Source: Eutreptiella sp. 'Long Island Sound 2002' (taxonomy: Eukaryota > Euglenozoa > Euglenophyceae > Eutreptiales > Eutreptiaceae). From it: a stretch of DNA of 64,000 nt. The position numbers were made by a program, and so were the translations under genes. Every line of letters begins with the position of its first letter. The stretch's first letter is position 1. Shown one piece after another: positions 55,130-64,000 of the stretch. The DNA lies in the NCBI GenBank assembly GCA_964036045.1, contig OZ038383.1, forward strand, positions 116,150,431-116,214,430. Direction: 5' to 3'. The notes beneath the pieces were generated by a model that had not been told where the DNA came from, made no database searches, and saw only the letters and a program-made list of their open reading frames with translations.

Positions 55130-55370
55130 CAACGGGGGACAAAATCAGAATTGGCTGCCTAACCCTTGGCTTCTGGGGGGCCACAAGTGGGCGGAAATGC
55201 TACATCACCCCTTCATTCTCGGGGATCCCCAAACAAAGGGGGACAAAATCAGAATTGGCTGCCTAACCCCTGCCTTCTGGGGGGCCCACAAGTGGGAGGA
55301 AATGCTACGTCACCCCTACATTCTCGATGATCCCCAACAAAGGGGACAAAATCAAAGCAGAAAAATAAAC
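55130..55370 (+). repeat. Dispersed ~105-bp repeat in two to three tandem copies
   Basis: GGGACAAAATCAGAATTGGC-TGCCTAACCC at 55136 and 55239 with the same following blocks (CTTCTGGGGGGCC, GGAAATGCTAC-TCACCCC, ATTCTCG). Related to 480-600 and 55795-55925. Confidence 0.75.
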
Positions 55371-55436
55371 AAAAAAAAACCAAAAATTTTCCCATGGTGT
55401 CCATGACCAAGCCTAGAGTCTTGCAAGTTACCCCCA

Positions 55437-55510
55437 ACAGGGTTTGAACCCATGACCTTTCATTTGCAAAGGCATTGCTTTACCCACTATGGTATGAGCC
55501 ATCTCTGATA
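55437..55510 (-). ncRNA. tRNA-like / SINE-like Pol III promoter sequence
   Basis: On the minus strand GGTTCAAACCC is a good B-box and T-loop, with CCTTT-GCAAATG-AAAGG as a 5-bp stem and 7-base loop at the anticodon position. TGGCTCA...TAGTGGG resembles an A-box with extra bases. The acceptor arms do not pair and position 33 is not T, so it is not a functional tRNA by eye. A tRNA-derived repeat is more likely. Confidence 0.35.
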
Positions 55511-55669
55511 TACCTCTGCACAGGCGTGGTATTGATATTTGGTCCAATTTGGTTTTCATCCATTATTGGGTTCTCCTGAAAAAACTGAGTATTTTGAGTA
55601 TAGACACATGGGGTGAAAACCCATTTTTTCACCCTCTACTAGTTCAAGCAAAATTCCCAGCCGTGGAGG

Positions 55670-55765
55670 GTGAGTCCCTTACTCCAACTCTAGGGGCCAC
55701 ACAACAAAGCGTGGATTGTGAGCCCCTAACCCCAACTCGAGGGGCCACAAAGCGTGGGAGTCAAT
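55670..55765 (+). repeat. 48-bp satellite fragment (2 units)
   Basis: GTGAGTCCCTTACTCCAACT... then one full unit and a truncated one (GGGGCCACAAAGCGTGG), isolated within a region of other dispersed repeats. Confidence 0.88.
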
Positions 55766-55789
55766 AAAAAAAAGGAAAGAAAGTGGGAG

Positions 55790-56345
55790 GGAAAATTGCA
55801 TTCTCAGGGATCCCCATCATAGGGGAACAAAATCAGAAGTGGCCGCCTCACCCCTACCTTCTCAGGGGCCCAAAAGAGGGCGGAAGTGCTACGTCACCCG
55901 TGCGTTCTCAGGGGTCCACTACAAAAGGGGAGGGAAACAAAAGAGGCCCGCGCTGGGCTCCTGGAAAAAATCCCATGGTGGGGATCCTTAATCGTGGTCC
56001 TTAACAAAAAAAAAATATTGGTCCTAAAGGACCACCCTGCCTCACCAGCCAGTGGAAAAAAGCCCCTCAGAGCGGGGGACAAGATCAGAGATGGCCAACA
56101 AGTGGCCCAAAAAGTCTAAAGCCTAGTTCTTTTGTTTCTGGAGGCTCTGAAACCTAGGAATGAAAAAAAAATTTACTACGTTCTGAAACCTAGTAAAAAA
56201 AAACTTATTTTACGAGGTTGTGAAACCTAGTAAAAAAATTTTTCTAGGTTCCCGATACCTAGCAAAAAAACTAGTGAACCTAGTAAACTGTTACCTAGTA
56301 ATTTTTTTTACTAGGTTTTACTACAGACCCAGAAAACTTACTTTG
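55790..56345. repeat. Further copies of the 105-bp family and the CTAGTAAAA tract
   Basis: 55795-55925 carries ATTCTCAGGGATCCCC, GGGAACAAAATCAGAAGTGG and GGCGGAAGTGCTACGTCACC. 56150-56330 carries repeated CCTAGTAAAAAAA. No gene. Confidence 0.6.
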
Positions 56346-57835
56346 GAATCCCACTTGGTCCGGGATAGAGTTGGAAAAAAAGTCTTTTCTCCCAGGCTGG
56401 ACCCTGTTAAGACATTTTTGGCACCGAGTGGGCATTGATTGGTACGGTAGTTTAGGCGTCCTTTTGACGGTGAAAGGACAGGGGAGGAGGGACTCCATGG
56501 CAAGGGGAGAATGGCAATCCATAGGGGTACACTGCAGCCTATTCATCACAAACACACACACCCGCATTGGCAGGCTCAAAGCCCCACCCCAACACTAGGG
56601 ACCACCCACTTTTCTCATCAGGGTGGTGACGAGGAGGCCTCAGGTCCAGATCACCATGCAAAGCGTGTCAGGGCAGTGATGAGCATACACGGGCATCAGC
56701 ATAGCTCCACAGGGCAGTGATGAGCATACACGGGCATCAGCATAGCTCCACGCACACATGCCTACATGCACATAGACAGACATGGGCACATTCACCTTAT
56801 CCATCAATGCCACAAAACGCAAATTGACACAGCTTTCCGCACACATGGCGCTGAACAGGCTGTCCACTTGCGAATCCACAGTCAAGGAATTACTGGAGCC
56901 ACTGGAGCTACAAGAGTGATTGTTACTCTTCGTTTTCTGGCCACCACCCAACCGCTTCAGACCCTGATGTGTGGGAGATTGGTACCAAAGACATGGCACA
57001 CAGTCAGTATAAACAATGACATTGCACCACCACGCACGTTGCATGCTCACTCTACATTATCCTTCCCAGTCATATTACCCTATAAATCCCAACCTAAGCC
57101 GACTGGGATGGCAGCAAAAAGGGGACAGAACCAAACAGAAAATCCCGGTGAGAAAGAGGAAAGCCTGATAATACAGGGTATGCCCTCTGGTCACTGTCCT
57201 TGGACTGTCGCTCTAGTCAGTCTTTCCTCCAAAGGTCTTCAACTATTGCTTCATGGGACAACAGTTGGACCAGTGCCTCATGCAACTAACCTGTATGGCA
57301 CCAGCAGATGCCATGCACTACTGCTCCCAATCTCTCAGGAAAATTAACCTGTGCCACACAGTGCAAAATTCTACATTGCTGAACGGTTTATGCATTTCAC
57401 CTGTTTGTGCAAGAAATCTGCAACTGTTTGAAACTTCAAGAGAAGGGGATCTCAAATATAGGCACACAGATTCTGGAATATTCAACCTCTTGCTGTTCTT
57501 GCGAATTTTGAGGGGTCTGACCCGCGGGGGGTGGAGGGGGGTGAAAATGAGCACAAAAATGATCCTTTGAAATTGACATAGCCAGTAGTCTTGAACAAAG
57601 GGTGGAAGGATTTGGTTACAGCTTGCGCTTGCGCAGCTGTAGCCCCAATGCAATACATTGATGGCACAGATGCAAATGCAGGGGCTTACAAGGTAAACAT
57701 CCAAGAGCAGGGCCCTCAGCTCTAGGCCCTCGGTGCAACAAAAGCCAACCACACAGACAAGTTTGGGTTTACAATGAATGTCTGCAGGCCCATGTACAGA
57801 GATAGAGCAGCTAGAGGTTGAGCGGCTGGGGTGAA
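56346..57835. other. No secure gene
   Basis: ORFs plus 56766-57347 and minus 57318-58016 are open but lack recognisable motifs. A 39-bp near-exact tandem repeat (GCAGTGATGAGCATACACGG) occurs at 56673-56750. Confidence 0.4.
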
Positions 57836-57975
57836 GTATGCCTAAAACAAAATCTCCGGCGCCTCTGGCGCCCACAAAACCCATTGTTCTGTACAACCAT
57901 TTTGGGGTCTGTAGAGGGGGGGGGGGGTAACCCGCCCCCCCCTTTGGGGCCGGAGCCTGACCAGGATCGACCCCG
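57836..57975 (+). repeat. Dispersed repeat with poly-G/poly-C core, copy 2
   Basis: Matches 3968-4100 block for block (GTATGCCTAAAACAAAATCT; ATTTTGGGGTC-GTAGAGG; G run; C run; CCTGACCAGGA), although 54 kb away. Confidence 0.75.
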
Positions 57976-58975
57976 TGGGCGGTACATATCCTTTGATGTA
58001 CACCCCTCTCCCCCACTCCAAATGGCTCCTCAACACACCTCTAGGGTAGGTCACCAGTGCACAAACATAGGTGACAAGCACACAAGCTTGAACTGGCCTT
58101 GCAAGATGGAGGCATAAAGGTTGGAGTTGATGGGTCAAAACAGCCTCAAATTGGGCTCAATTCACTTGCTTGTGCATCCAAATGGTCTAAAACCAGGTTT
58201 GGAAAAACACGTTTTTGAGCCATATATCACGCCTCCTTGGTCCGAATATAGCCCATGTTCATAGCTTTTGGGTTATTTGGCGGGCCACCATGGGTCAAAA
58301 CAAGTGCAAATTGGGTCACTTGTTTTGGCATCCCAGGTGGTCTGGGACAATTTTGGGCAAACAGGTTTGTGATCCATTGTTGACCCTTCTTTTGGTCCCA
58401 AAATGGCGCGATTTCAAGGCTTTTGGCACCTTTAGGCAGAGCATATGCAGCAGAAATTGGCTCAACCCACTTGTTTTGGCATGGTCTAGGTCTTGGTCTT
58501 GTCATCGTTTTGGCCCCAATGGACCCAATGGATCCAATTTAGTCTGCCCATTTTGGGCTCAAGCTCACTACTTGTCGGAGCCAAACAGGCACCTGTACAC
58601 GGGTCTAGGCATCCATTTGGCCAATTCCGAGAGCTGGGAACTACAAAAAGTGGGTGGTTGCGGGCAGACAAAGTGCCCTCGGAATTGGTTTTTGAGCCAT
58701 GCAAGACAATATACAACCCTTTTTTGTTTTTGGGGGCGCAACCAAAGCAGGGCATGTAGGGCAGTTTTGGGCCCCCTTTATGTTGCTTCTTATCGTCCGG
58801 TGAGGGGCTACCAAGGGGCTCTTTGACATGAGGAATGCGGCATGTGCTATCCTTCTTTCGTTGTTTGGCCGTTTTGACCAGTTTTTGGGGCTTATTGGGC
58901 AAAAAATGGCTGGTTTTGGTCCAAAAGTAAGCAGATCTGGGAGGGGACCACCCGGCCTAGGCGCTTTGTTGCGTC
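57976..58975. repeat. Diverged copies of the 'GGTCAAAACAAG/TTTTGGCAT' family
   Basis: 58130-58480 has two loosely tandem copies (ATCCAAATGGTCTAAAACCA and CATCCCAGGTGGTCTGGGAC). 58600-58750 is an inverted relative of 51900-52000/53800-53900. No gene. Confidence 0.5.
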
Positions 58976-61058
58976 CTTGATGTAAATGTCAACACAAGTA
59001 ATCATCCCTGTGGCATGGAACAACAACTGTAACATCAACAGCACCAGTAGCAGCACCATTACCACCGCCATGATCACCTTCACATCCAATAATATTAAGT
59101 ACTGCTGCTGCTGCTGCTGCTGCTGGTCCTACTTCCCCCACCACTGTGTCCCCTCCCAGTCACCCGACGCAACCCACGACCCCAACTGCTGCTGCCTAGC
59201 TCACTCCCTCACAGCTTCAGAAAAGGAACTCTGACCCACATGGAGGCTGCCCCGACAAGCGGACACGCTTACCTACCCACACATGCACACCTCACGCCCA
59301 TGCAACAACTCTGACACGCGCGCGCGCACACAAACACACTATTGGAACCACAAAAGCACACAAACACACACACACACACACACACCTTCAGAAATTTGGT
59401 ACCACGAGACTTCCATCCAGTTGAGGGAGAGACTGTACTTGCTGCCTTGGTAACTCCGTTGCTGTTCGGGGATATAGTCTGTCAGCCGAAGGGACGGTTG
59501 TAGGTGGAATGTGGGAGGAAAGATGTGAACGTATAGTTGAGATCAGGATCAGGGATCATGTTACCAGGCATCAGAGCACAAACAAACAAGAGAGCTTGCA
59601 ATAAGGTTGGGGGCAAAATGACAATACAAATCGGCTGTGTCTTCAGACCTGCACTGGTAACAATGCTGGTTGACTTTGGGTGGCCTGCGCATCAGAAACG
59701 CAGCAGGCAAAAGGTCACGAGGAAGGACTGGCCCCTTCCTTTGCTGTTGCATTCCCACAAACATGAGGCCAGGGGGGGGGGCACCTGTGCAGAAGGAGAG
59801 CAGATGAAGCATCGAGCAGTATGCCAGCCTGAGGCTTTCCCCCCCTCCCAGTCTCTCCTCCTGGTCCAGGCCCGTCAACTCCAACAGGCTGAATACAGGG
59901 GAGTCAGGATCTCACAGGCTGTACAGAGCAGACCATTGAAAAACTCACAACAGTGCTGCGCAGACCATTCACAGCCAATTACGAGCAAGCTCGGAGCATG
60001 GGGATGATATTTGGTGAAATGTTGAGGACCTTCAGCGGTGTGTGAAAAATGCAAATGCACACAGTGCAGTGGGGAGCTTAAGATTATGCAGGAGAGTTCA
60101 CACAAAACCCTGACCACTAGACAGATGGAAATTGACACACCCCTCTCAACTCTACACCACTCCACATGCACCAAATAACCCCTGCTGGTGATGGCGCACT
60201 TTTGATCAGTGCTCCCTTAGCACTATGACCACCCAAATGAAACACATCAGTACTTAATCCTTGAATTCCTGACACCTGGACAAACAGAAATGGACAAACA
60301 AAAGACCAGTACTAGATTACCAATGCCCGATCCAGCCACACTCGGCCACCCACATACGCCACGCGCATTCTCCCGCAGCCCCTGCCCCAAATTTTTCGTG
60401 GCACCCCGCCCCCCTCCATGCAATCGAAAGCCAGCCCTCATTTCATCACCCTGTGGGCTAGAGGGGCTGCACACGGGCTACTCCCTTTTGCTCTGCCCAG
60501 GGAGAGCGTGCGGATATGGTTCCCGTTGGCACGTGCTGAGCGTTGCGACACCAAAAGACCACTCCAGGAGTGTTGCAATCACGTCTTAAAGTGCAGGAAT
60601 ACCCAGAGGATGCAAGAATACCCCCAAAGTGCAGAAATACCCTACCACACTAGAGGTATACCCCTTCTAGTACAAGAATTCACTCATATAGTGCAAGAAA
60701 AACCCCCCAAAGTGCAGCAATACCCGCCAATTTTGATATTAGTTTATTTAGAGAGTAACAAACAACACTCCCCTCCACAGCCCAAGGACTTGCTCGCCCC
60801 CGTCCACCAGATGTAGCTCAACTTTGGGTTCCGCGGGCTTGCATGGGCCCTATAGAGACACCTCTTGCAGGTCACGCTTACGCGCACGCAAGCCGCTCGA
60901 GACAAACACCTTGAAGGACACATGGCCCAGCGTGTAGAAAGCGATGCGCATCGCACTTTGGAGCTATGGTGCTCACAAAGGGGAGCAGACTCGCGTTCGT
61001 GGACCCACAAAGGCGCAAGGCAGCCGCACCCCTCACACTCCTACGAGCGCAACGAGAT
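58976..61058. other. No secure gene; two microsatellites
   Basis: A (CTG)n tract at 59103-59128 and a (CA)n tract at 59361-59385. 60590-60730 holds a short irregular repeat of 'AAGTGCAG-AATACCC'. ORFs on either strand lack motifs. Confidence 0.45.
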
Positions 61059-61357
61059 TCATGGGGTGCAAGCCTTGGGACATCGCTGAGACCACAAGTC
61101 ACGATAGACGTCCCTACAAGCATCATCAATGAGCTGAAGCGCTTGCTCTAGCGCAACAGCCGTGGCACTAATGAGCCACTCACATGTCGCAAAATCCCTT
61201 GGAATGTTCTTTTGCTGACCAAAATGCTCCATTTCACTGGTTGTATTTTGCAAGGGGTTTTCCACTGCATTCTTAGCTTTTTGCCATCGCTCGCACAACA
61301 TGTGCAGCAACGGTGACCTCCTTGAAAGCGTTCCTAGCATCCTCCCCTTCCCAAAGC
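61059..61357 (-). CDS. Possible exon, unknown protein
   Basis: A minus frame reads LLHMLCERWQKAKNAVENPL, TSEMEHFGQQKNIPRDFATC, EWLISATAVALEQALQLIDD, ACRDVYRDLWSQRCPKACTP, then a stop at 61059. The composition is protein-like and helical, unlike the surrounding repeats. Upstream it runs into the 101-bp tandem repeat. No start, family or splice site can be assigned. Confidence 0.3.
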
Positions 61358-61760
61358 TTCTTGAAATGTTGGTAGCAATATCGCAGGCACCACGAGGCAC
61401 CAACTCCCCCGTCCCTATTTCCAAGCAAATATTCCAAGCACGTTCCCCTTCCTAGGGCTCCCCGAAAAGTTGGTAGCAATATCGCAGGCACCCCGTGGCA
61501 CCAACTCCCCCGTCCCTGTTTCCAAGCAAATATTCCAAGCACGCTCCCCTTCCCAGGGCTCCCCGAAAAGTTGGTAGCAATATCGCAGGCACCCCGTGGC
61601 ACCAACTCCCCCGTCCCTTTTTCCAAGCAAATATTCCAAGCACGCTCCCCTTCCCAGGGCTCCCCGAGACGTTGGTAGCAATATCGCAGGCACCCCGTGG
61701 CACCAACTCCCCCGTCCCTGTTTCCAAGCAAATATTCCAAGCACGCCGTGGTGCCCCCTC
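61358..61760 (-). repeat. 101-bp tandem repeat, four copies
   Basis: TTGGTAGCAATATCGCAGGC recurs at about 61368, 61469, 61570 and 61671 with little divergence. Period 101 is not a multiple of three, so each copy shifts the frame. All three minus frames stay open for about 150 codons, reading CLEYLLGNRDGGVGA, AWNICLETGTGELV and LGIFAWKQGRGSWC in turn. Confidence 0.9.
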
Positions 61761-61916
61761 CCTCGACCTTTTTTCGAAGCGCACATGCAATCGTCCCCCT
61801 GCCAGCAAACCGTGTACCAATAGCACAAGCCCTCCACCGGCCGGAAAACCCCGCTGTATTTTTCCAAGCGGTTGTTCAACCCGCAGCGCGTTGGTGAAGA
61901 ACGCCATCTATGTACA

Positions 61917-62023
61917 TGGCTCCGCCACTCCTCAAAGAGAAGCTGCCCCGGCTACCATGGCCACGCGTGGCCAATCACAAGTCCCCGACCGTGGGACTGA
62001 CTCACGGAGCACCGGGTTACAAA
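61917..62023 (+). repeat. Dispersed repeat A, copy 1
   Basis: TGGCTCCGCCACTCCTCAAA then GAGAAGCTGCCCCGGCTACC ... CACGGAGCACCGGGTT; more than 90% identical to 63250-63356. Confidence 0.85.
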
Positions 62024-62199
62024 GGAACAAGACAAGAGCACGGATGCTGACCGCTCAACAAAAAGCCGACCTCGACAACCAAATTGCAAAGACACAGAAG
62101 GACATGGGCAAGGCGCGGGCGCGCCTCGGCGAGCTGTGTCCCAAGGTGGGGACCACTCGCCCACTTGCCACGTTTGATAGACAAACCTCCATGCCATAG
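61957..62199 (+). CDS. Small ORF with coiled-coil tail
   Basis: ATG 61957 opens an 80-codon frame: MATRGQSQVPDRGTDSRSTG, then LTAQQKADLDNQIAKTQKDM and GKARARLGELCPKVGTT, ending TAG 62197-62199. The second half has heptad-like spacing. The first 20 residues lie inside a dispersed repeat whose other copy (63250-63356) encodes nearly the same peptide. Function unknown; may be a repeat-borne ORF. Confidence 0.3.
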   Translation: MATRGQSQVPDRGTDSRSTGLQRNKTRARMLTAQQKADLDNQIAKTQKDMGKARARLGELCPKVGTTRPLATFDRQTSMP

Positions 62200-62389
62200 C
62201 ACAGCAAACGCGCACACAAGCACACAAGCACACAAGCACTAAGCCAAACAGTGCACAGCATTACGCGCGCACCACACACATACCATTAAGGCATGGTCCA
62301 GAGGGACACATGCAGAGTGCAGCGTCCAGAGGGACGCATGCATGCCACGGCACAGAGGATAAACCGCACAGCCAAAAACGCGCGACGTT

Positions 62390-62485
62390 GAACAAAGTAC
62401 ACATCATATCATACGATGCTCAGCCACTCCTCAAAGAGAAGTGGACAATGTATATATGCTATATATACGGTGATACAGGCTGCGT
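62390..62485 (+). repeat. Dispersed repeat B, copy 1
   Basis: GTACACATCATATCATACGA, TGCTCAGCCACTCCTCAAAG, AGAAGTGGACAATGTATATA, TGCTATATATACGGTGATAC; repeated almost exactly at 62787-62881. Confidence 0.9.
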
Positions 62486-62786
62486 TTGTTTTGCTCAGGA
62501 TGGACCACCGTGTGAATGATTGTACAGGACTGTGCAGAGCTCTTGCAGAACACACGGAACTGTAGGCCTTGAGTGGCCTAGCAAGCACACACGCAGACGA
62601 GCACACAAGCACCAAACTTCAAAAAAGTTTTGTGGATGCCATGCAAGAAATTCCGGACAGACGGCCACTCCTCAAAGAGAAATGGAAGGTCCAAAGTAGG
62701 CCCCAAGTGGACCATTCGTTGTGACATTCAAACGTCTCCTCAGTGGCCTAGCAAGCACACACGCAAACGAGCACACAAGCACCAAA

Positions 62787-62881
62787 CAAAGTACACATCA
62801 TATCATACAATGCTCAGCCACTCCTCAAAGAGAAGTGGACAATGTATATATGCTATATATACGGTGATACAGGCTGCGTAG
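62787..62881 (+). repeat. Dispersed repeat B, copy 2
   Basis: Second copy of the 95-bp sequence at 62390-62485, with one difference (ATACAATGC for ATACGATGC). It is preceded by the same 'GCAAACGAGCACACAAGCAC' run as other copies nearby. Confidence 0.9.
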
Positions 62882-63249
62882 GCACAAATGAATGGGCAAG
62901 TCTCTATGATCGAGAACCAGCTGAGTTTAGGGGGCTGACTCCTCATGGACATGACAGGGATCACCAAATACGTCTTGAGACGTGTGGGAATGTCGTGGAC
63001 ATCTTGAGCCGGCCAACAAAGGAGGAGAAGAGCGATGGCTGTGGCGGAGCCAGCCGGCGATGGGGACACTGTGACGGCGCTACACGAGTACAGGGACAAG
63101 CTACATTGGTCGGGCCGGATTCCACCATCATCAAGTCTGTAAGGCGTCGCGTGATTGTTGGTACGAAAGGTGAATTGCAAGCACACACGCAGACGAGCAC
63201 ACACGCAAACGAGCACACAAGCACCAAACTTCAAAAGATTTTCAACTAT

Positions 63250-63356
63250 GTACATTGCTCCGCCACACCTCAAAGAGAAGCTGCCCCGGCTACCAAGGCC
63301 ACGCGTGGCCAATCACAAGTCCCCGATCGCGGGACTGACTCACGGAGCGCCGGGTT
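63250..63356 (+). repeat. Dispersed repeat A, copy 2
   Basis: Matches 61917-62023. Directly followed by C-rich runs and two copies of AATAAAATGGACAGTG (63370-63420). Confidence 0.85.
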
Positions 63357-63450
63357 CCCCCCCCCCTCCCCCCATAAAATGGACAGTGCCCCCCCCCCCC
63401 CAATAAAATGGACAGTGGTGCAGCACAACAGTGGTTGGGCAGGATAGTAG

Positions 63451-63999
63451 TTAATCTACATAGATATATTTTGGTGATGGCTTTGGCTTCGGCTTGGGCT
63501 TCGGCTTGGATGCATCAACACTGCACCGAATTTTTTTGGGACGTTCAATTGGTGCAGCAGAGCTGCTTTCGCCAGTCGATTGCAGTAGTACATCCACCAT
63601 TCGGTGGCAACTAATGGCAGGGGGGTCACCAGAAATGGGGCCAGGCATTGAGGCAGGCTTGGGATAGGGTGGTGCCTGCGGCCCACGTGTGGCACCCAGT
63701 GTGCCAGACGTTTGATTAGGTTTGGGACAGGGTGGTGGACGTGGGGCACCCAGTGTGCCAGGAGCAGTAACAGACTTTGGGCTGGGCTTGGGCACAGGTG
63801 GTGATTGTGGCTCCGCTTTTTGGGTGTCGCTGTCGCTGCTGCTGCTACAACTGCTTTGTGAACTCTCACTGCCACTACTGCCACTACTCTCACTCTGGTT
63901 GTCACTACTATCGGAGGAGGAGCTCTGTGCATCCAACTCCGAAGCGCTGGGGTCCAACACAACTGGCTGGGCCAACCGACATTGGCGGACAGGCATCAC
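63451..63999 (-). CDS. Ser/Asp-rich and Pro/Lys-rich low-complexity protein, possibly partial
   Basis: A minus ORF of 182 codons reaching the window edge, so its start may lie outside. It reads QPVVLDPSASELDAQSSSS, a Ser/Asp/Glu tract of about 35 residues, a Pro-rich middle with a repeat (VTAPGTLGAPRPPPCPKPNQ; SGTLGATRGPQAPPYPKPAS), then a tail of alternating Lys-Pro ending SPKYIYVD and TAA 63451-63453. Acidic Ser-rich followed by basic Lys-Pro is common in eukaryotic nuclear or regulatory proteins. No domain recognised. Confidence 0.4.
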   Translation of the reverse strand: MMPVRQCRLAQPVVLDPSASELDAQSSSSDSSDNQSESSGSSGSESSQSSCSSSSDSDTQKAEPQSPPVPKPSPKSVTAPGTLGAPRPPPCPKPNQTSGTLGATRGPQAPPYPKPASMPGPISGDPPAISCHRMVDVLLQSTGESSSAAPIERPKKIRCSVDASKPKPKPKPKPSPKYIYVD

Positions 64000-64000
64000 T

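Noticed and set aside
55437-55510. Functional tRNA gene
   Set aside because: Acceptor arms do not pair, the D-loop is too long and the base before the anticodon is not T.
56640-58016. ORFs of 136-232 codons on either strand
   Set aside because: No motif, irregular composition and overlap with dispersed repeats; not supported as genes.

Overview
This window looks like nuclear DNA of a GC-rich eukaryote, most likely an alga or other protist. The evidence is AT-rich spliceosomal-type introns (GT...AG) set in GC-rich exons, tyrosine-recombinase (DIRS/PAT/Ngaro-type) retroelements with reverse transcriptase, RNase H and CCHC domains, very long satellite arrays, and an absence of bacterial operon structure. 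I cannot name the species. No ordinary housekeeping gene is recognised; nearly everything interpretable is repeat or mobile-element DNA.

Layout. 1-23040 is almost entirely tandem repeat: a 48-bp satellite (about 420 units) interrupted at 3126-5250 by an unrelated 47-bp satellite. The 48-bp array changes orientation at about 9167, 15160, 15334 and 17250. 23046-43530 is a nest of retroelement-derived genes. The left block (23.05-32.02 kb, plus strand) has a spliced gag-like gene, another spliced gene, decayed basic ORFs, an RT-RNase H region and an unrecognised ORF, with a repeated hairpin-bearing module after several ORFs. The right block (43.44-32.14 kb, minus strand) has a gag/tyrosine-recombinase gene split by a 7.4-kb element (35770-43163). 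That element has split direct repeats (A1 ... B1-A2-B2) and encodes gag, tyrosine recombinase, RT and RNase H. Downstream is a spliced gene of unknown family. A fragment of about 2.4 units of the 48-bp satellite separates the two blocks at 32019-32140. The satellite resumes at 43530-44995.

From 45 kb to 64 kb the composition is less GC-rich and is dominated by short dispersed repeats, microsatellites, a fold-back inverted repeat, a 101-bp tandem repeat and a few weak ORFs.

Two observations stand out. First, the retroelement genes carry at least 15 in-frame UAG/UAA codons, and at the three testable sites (the Y of YLDD, the Y of the CCHC knuckle, and the Tyr of the recombinase N-domain, the last matching a paralogue in this window) they fall where tyrosine belongs. 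This is either a skewed pattern of decay or a sign that UAR is read as an amino acid. Second, the 7.4-kb element has a clear split-direct-repeat structure, an apparent gag-YR-RT-RH order, and is nested in a second tyrosine-recombinase element. All coding calls come from reading frames and motifs by eye; no database search was possible.
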